NCBI GenBank assembly: GCA_947505915.1
Contig: CANNNH010000057.1
Coordinates: 1-7,962, forward strand
DNA length: 7,962 nucleotides
Direction of reading: 5' to 3'
DNA from: Comamonadaceae bacterium
GTDB lineage: Bacteria; Pseudomonadota; Gammaproteobacteria; Burkholderiales; Burkholderiaceae
Part shown: piece after piece, positions 5,123-7,962 of the stretch
Layout: every line of letters begins with the position of its first letter
Numbering within the stretch: the first letter of the stretch is position 1
Program-made: the position numbers and the translations under genes
The notes under the pieces: model-generated
Told to the model about the DNA's origin: nothing
Database searches by the model: none
Seen by the model: only the letters and a program-made list of their open reading frames with translations

Positions 5123-6598
5123 TTAAAACCTCGGCAAATCGGGGTGTGCTATTTGCCCACCACGCACCAGCATCTTGCCGTACTCGGCGCAGCGTTGCAG
5201 GGTGGGAATCACCTTGCCGGGGTTGAGCAAACCTTGGGGGTCGAAGGCGCGTTTGACGCCAAACATTTGCTCATTTTCGGCGGCTGAAAACTGCACGCAC
5301 ATGGAGTTGAGTTTTTCCACCCCCACGCCATGCTCGCCGGTCACCGTGCCGCCCATGGCGACACTGGTCTCCAAAATGTCCGCGCCAAACAATTCGCAGC
5401 GGTGCAATTGATCAGGGTCGTTGGCATCAAACAAGATGAGTGGGTGCAGATTACCGTCGCCCGCGTGGAACACATTGGCGCAGCGCAAACCGTACTTTTT
5501 TTCCATCTCGGCAATCGCCAACAAGATGTCGGCCAAGCGTTTGCGTGGAATGGTCGAGTCCATGCACATGTAGTCGGGGCTGATGCGCCCAGACGCGGGG
5601 AACGCATTCTTGCGGCCACTCCAAAACTTCAGTCGCTCGGCCTCATCACGGCTCACCGCGATGGCGGTGGCCCCGCAGCTTTGCAGCACCGCGCTCATGC
5701 GGCCAATTTCTTCTTCCACTTCTTCGGGCGTGCCGTCGCTTTCGCACAGCAAAATCGCCTCGGCACTCAAGTCGTAGCCGGCATGCACAAAGTCTTCTAC
5801 CGCAGCGGTCATGGGCTTGTCCATCATTTCCAGCCCAGCAGGAATGATGCCCGCGGCAATGACGGCCGCCACCGCGTCACCGGCTTTGCGCAGGTCGTCA
5901 AAGCTGGCCATGATGCAGCGCGCCAATTGCGGCTTGGGCGTGAGCTTCACAGTCACCTCGGTGGTGACGGCCAACATGCCTTCAGAGCCCACCACCAGTG
6001 GCAGCAGGTCCAAGCCTGGGGCATCCAAAGCGTCGCCACCAAACTCGATGGGCTCGCCGTCCATGGTGAAGCCCTTCACCTTCAAGACGTTGTGCAGGGT
6101 CAGGCCATATTTCAAACAATGCACACCGCCGGAGTTTTCCGCCACATTGCCACCAATGGTGCAAGCGATTTGGCTCGATGGGTCGGGTGCGTAGTACAGC
6201 CCCAAAGGCGCTGCGGCCTCGCTGATGGCCAAATTGCGCACACCGCACTGCACCACGGCGGTTCGGCTGTGCACATCCATTTTTAATATGTTGTTGAACT
6301 TGGCCAGCGACAAGGTGACGCCTTGGGCATGGGGCATGGCCCCGCCCGACAAACCGGTGCCCGCACCACGCGCCACCACCGGCACGCCCAAGCGGTGGCA
6401 GGTGCGCAGCACGTCTTGTATGTGGGTGTAGGTTTCGGGCAGCACCACGCACATGGGGCGTTGGCGGTAGGCGGTCAGGCCATCGCATTCATAGGGCGTG
6501 GTATTTTCGCTGGAGGACAGCACCGCATGGGGGGGCAGCACGGCGCGCAACGCAGCAAGGGTGAGGGAGGCTTTTTCAGCGGAGGTGACAGCATTCAT
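5123..6598 (-). CDS. glcD: FAD-linked oxidase, glycolate oxidase subunit GlcD-like
   Basis: The 491-residue protein has the VAO/PCMH FAD-binding domain (about 48-220) with the FAD loop ARGAGTGLSGGAMP (76-89), CTIGGNVAENSGGVHCLKYG (146-165) and VVGSEGMLAVTTEV (202-215). The FAD-oxidase C-terminal domain (about 225-465) carries FHAGDGNLHPL (377-387), GEHGVGVEKL (421-430) and FDPQGLLNPGKVIP (452-465). These are hallmarks of GlcD, which oxidises glycolate (and often D-lactate) to glyoxylate and passes electrons through GlcE and the FeS protein GlcF to quinone. Length fits E. coli GlcD (about 499). No glcE or glcF adjoins it: downstream is a foldback repeat and convergent yggS, upstream a DUF3108 gene. 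A related D-lactate or D-2-hydroxyglutarate dehydrogenase is therefore possible. No clear Shine-Dalgarno precedes the ATG; a 17-bp dyad lies 21 bases upstream. Confidence 0.87.
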   Translation of the reverse strand: MNAVTSAEKASLTLAALRAVLPPHAVLSSSENTTPYECDGLTAYRQRPMCVVLPETYTHIQDVLRTCHRLGVPVVARGAGTGLSGGAMPHAQGVTLSLAKFNNILKMDVHSRTAVVQCGVRNLAISEAAAPLGLYYAPDPSSQIACTIGGNVAENSGGVHCLKYGLTLHNVLKVKGFTMDGEPIEFGGDALDAPGLDLLPLVVGSEGMLAVTTEVTVKLTPKPQLARCIMASFDDLRKAGDAVAAVIAAGIIPAGLEMMDKPMTAAVEDFVHAGYDLSAEAILLCESDGTPEEVEEEIGRMSAVLQSCGATAIAVSRDEAERLKFWSGRKNAFPASGRISPDYMCMDSTIPRKRLADILLAIAEMEKKYGLRCANVFHAGDGNLHPLILFDANDPDQLHRCELFGADILETSVAMGGTVTGEHGVGVEKLNSMCVQFSAAENEQMFGVKRAFDPQGLLNPGKVIPTLQRCAEYGKMLVRGGQIAHPDLPRF

Positions 6599-6619
6599 CA
6601 GGCTACAGACGACTCAAAA

Positions 6620-6636
6620 ACAGCTACTGTAACTGT
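6620..6636. promoter_or_regulatory. 17-bp dyad upstream of glcD (operator or weak terminator)
   Basis: ACAGCTACTGTAACTGT is a near-perfect dyad (arms ACAG-x-TAC and GTA-x-CTGT, seven of eight pairs) in the 48-bp gap between the DUF3108 stop and the glcD start. On the minus strand it overlaps a perfect TTGACA (6639-6634), but no good -10 sits 16-18 bases further on. In minus-strand RNA it can fold as a 6-bp stem with a five-base loop followed by a U-run, so it could instead be a weak terminator for the DUF3108 transcript. I cannot choose between the two. Confidence 0.45.
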
Positions 6637-6646
6637 CAACGCCTGT

Positions 6647-7786
6647 TCAGGGCTTGACCACCGATTTCAGGGTTTCTTCAATCAAATCGCCATTGGCTAG
6701 GGTGATGCGTATTCGGGCTGGCAAATAGCCATGTGCAGGGCTGAGCCACATATCGATTTTTTGGTCGTATTCGTTGCGAGGCACCCTGTGCAGTTTCAAG
6801 CTGTCCAAGTCGCCCATGGATGAGGCGATTTTTTCATTTCCCAGCACCGCAAATGTCCAGACCTCGGCTTGCTTGGCCGACACCACTTGAAAACTCAGCT
6901 CTTGCCCAGCGTTGCGCAAATCGGGCGTACCCGCCATGGCACCAGCCAACTGCACAAACAGACTGACGCGGTCTTGTGCGCCTTCTTCAATGGCTTGGCT
7001 GGGCGTGTTGGCGCTGTAAATCAACACCCCCTTGGCGCGGTCGAAATGTGCCGCTTGTTCTTGGCGAAATTGGTCGCCAAAACGTGTGGGCAGCAAACCT
7101 GTGGCACCCATTTGTCCTGCGCTGGTTTGGCTGCGCTTGCCAAACAAAAACGCTTGAATTTCATGGCGCAGTTGGTAGCTGTTGTCTTGCTGCTTCCAGC
7201 TGATGCTGGCGTTGGCGGTGTAGCGAACGCCTTTGGAGGTCCCACTCAACTCGTAGTTCAGCAGAGCAGGCGCTGGCCAGACAAACTTGGCCTGCGTCAG
7301 CCAAGGCGGTGCAGCGGGGGCTGGTGCGCTGGCGCTTGGCGGCGTGGGGGGTGCAGGTGTTTCAACCGGTGGCGGCACCACTGGCTCAGGCAAGGTTTCT
7401 GCGGGTAAGGTTTTTTCGATGGCTGGTGCAGGCGCAGGTTCCAGAGGTTCAGGCGCCGGTGCTGAAGTGCTGGGCAGATCCTCGGGCTTGTCATCCACAT
7501 CCAACCGCGCCGTGGCGCCTGAACTGGCCGAGGGGGCTGCCACGACCTTTGCCACTTGGGTTTGTTTGGTGGTGGTGACCGAGGGCAAAGGTTTGAGTTC
7601 GATAGGGGCTGTGGGTGGGGGCGCAGACAAGCGCAGATGTGCCACGGGTTCAGGCAAGGGCGCGTCGCTCCCACTGAGCGAGGTGGAGAGGGTTTGTAAA
7701 CCCAGCAAATGCAAGACGAGCACTACCACCACCAAGCCCCAAGCCGAAGGGCGATGCAAAGATGGCGCTGGATAGAATGCTTGCAT
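6647..7786 (-). CDS. Membrane-anchored proline-rich DUF3108 domain protein
   Basis: The 379-residue protein has three parts. Residues 1-13 are short and basic; a hydrophobic segment at about 14-33 (AWGLVVVVLVLHLLGL) is a single inner-membrane anchor with no lipobox or clear signal-peptidase site, so the rest should lie in the periplasm. Residues about 42-160 are a Pro/Ala/Glu-rich, low-complexity linker (for example PAPEPLEPAPAPAIEK). Residues about 163-379 are a beta-rich domain, with WKQQDNSYQLRHEI and the C-terminal DMWLSPAHGYLPARIRI, that I recognise as DUF3108; its function is not known. The anchor-plus-proline-linker layout recalls TonB, but there is no TonB C-terminal domain. The ATG at 7786 overlaps the start codon of the divergent FAH gene. 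No Shine-Dalgarno is evident. It lies 48 bases upstream of glcD on the same strand. Confidence 0.8.
   Translation of the reverse strand: MQAFYPAPSLHRPSAWGLVVVVLVLHLLGLQTLSTSLSGSDAPLPEPVAHLRLSAPPPTAPIELKPLPSVTTTKQTQVAKVVAAPSASSGATARLDVDDKPEDLPSTSAPAPEPLEPAPAPAIEKTLPAETLPEPVVPPPVETPAPPTPPSASAPAPAAPPWLTQAKFVWPAPALLNYELSGTSKGVRYTANASISWKQQDNSYQLRHEIQAFLFGKRSQTSAGQMGATGLLPTRFGDQFRQEQAAHFDRAKGVLIYSANTPSQAIEEGAQDRVSLFVQLAGAMAGTPDLRNAGQELSFQVVSAKQAEVWTFAVLGNEKIASSMGDLDSLKLHRVPRNEYDQKIDMWLSPAHGYLPARIRITLANGDLIEETLKSVVKP
7773..7778 (+). promoter_or_regulatory. Candidate -10 element for a leaderless FAH-family transcript
   Basis: TAGAAT matches the -10 consensus at five of six positions and ends exactly six bases before the ATG at 7785, the same geometry as at 1127-1132 and 4354-4359. 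There is no Shine-Dalgarno and no good -35 box at normal spacing. It lies inside the first codons of the divergent DUF3108 gene. Confidence 0.4.
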
Positions 7787-7962
7787 GAAACTGGCTACTT
7801 ACAAAGACGGGTCTCGCGATGGGCAACTGGTGGTGGTGTCGCGTGATTTAACCACTGCCCATTATGCGAGCGGCATTGCCACCCAGCTGCAACAGGTCTT
7901 AGACGATTGGAACTTTCTCTCGCCCCAGCTGCAAGACCTGTCGCAGACCTTGAACCAGGGCA
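7785..7962 (+). CDS. Fumarylacetoacetate hydrolase family protein, N-terminal fragment
   Basis: The frame is open from the ATG at 7785 to the right edge, giving 59 residues and one extra base; most of the protein (these enzymes are usually about 330 residues) lies outside. It starts MKLATYKDGSRDGQLVVVSRD, followed by TTAHYASGIATQLQQVLDDW and NFLSPQLQDL. I recognise this from memory as the N-terminal domain of FAH-family hydrolases of Comamonadaceae and other Burkholderiales, which cleave C-C bonds in acylpyruvates or fumarylacetoacetate-like substrates in aromatic degradation. The metal-binding catalytic residues lie in the missing part, so substrate and activity cannot be judged. Its start codon overlaps that of the divergent DUF3108 gene at a CATG palindrome. 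Confidence 0.75.
   Translation, partial: MKLATYKDGSRDGQLVVVSRDLTTAHYASGIATQLQQVLDDWNFLSPQLQDLSQTLNQG

Noticed and set aside
5330..6286. Long plus-strand open frame (318 codons) opposite glcD
   Set aside because: It is rich in His, Gln and Ala with no family motif, and is explained by codon bias of the strongly conserved glcD on the other strand.
6620..6636. LexA (SOS) box before glcD
   Set aside because: The dyad runs ACAG to CTGT, the reverse of the CTG-N10-CAG order of a LexA site.
7300..7680. Possible tandem repeat or CRISPR-like pattern
   Set aside because: The repeats are irregular and encode the Pro/Ala/Glu-rich linker of the DUF3108 protein; there are no regular spacers.

Overview
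The window looks like chromosomal DNA from a betaproteobacterium, most likely order Burkholderiales and close to Comamonadaceae (a Limnohabitans/Rhodoferax-like genome). The reasons are the rsmI-yraN-SIS-BON gene order, a DUF3108 protein of the Comamonadaceae type, an FAH-family N-terminus of the same type, and a moderately high G+C content judged by eye. This placement is from protein character and synteny recalled from memory, not from a search. Coding is dense: about nine complete genes plus two partial ones, and no intergenic gap above about 70 bases. I see no tRNA, rRNA, CRISPR array, insertion sequence, prophage or defence module.

Left block (1-2376): rsmI (minus, cut by the window edge) diverges from yraN, a GmhA/DiaA-type SIS isomerase and a two-BON-domain lipoprotein (all plus). 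This is the conserved envelope/ribosome cluster known as yraL-yraN-yraO-yraP in E. coli. Middle block (2383-5055): a beta-hydroxyacid dehydrogenase of the tartronate-semialdehyde-reductase type and, upstream of it, a PilT/YggR-like ATPase (both minus) face a YggS PLP protein (plus) across only 26 bp. Right block (5056-7962): a 60-bp foldback repeat fills the convergent gap between yggS and a GlcD-type FAD oxidase (minus). A proline-rich, single-membrane-anchor DUF3108 protein (minus) follows, and divergent from it an FAH-family hydrolase (plus) cut by the right edge.

Functional links are modest. GlcD makes glyoxylate from glycolate, and the dehydrogenase at 2383-3288 resembles the enzyme that reduces tartronate semialdehyde further down the same route, but no glcE, glcF or gcl is present. 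The SIS isomerase, BON lipoprotein and DUF3108 protein all point to the cell envelope.

I did not find a convincing undescribed system. The most interesting signals are in the non-coding architecture. Three plus-strand genes (at 1139, 4366 and 7785) have a -10-like TAnnnT hexamer exactly six bases before the ATG, with no or poor Shine-Dalgarno, as expected for leaderless mRNAs. Two divergent pairs have physically overlapping start codons. There is also the foldback repeat, and a 17-bp dyad upstream of glcD that could be an operator or a terminator.
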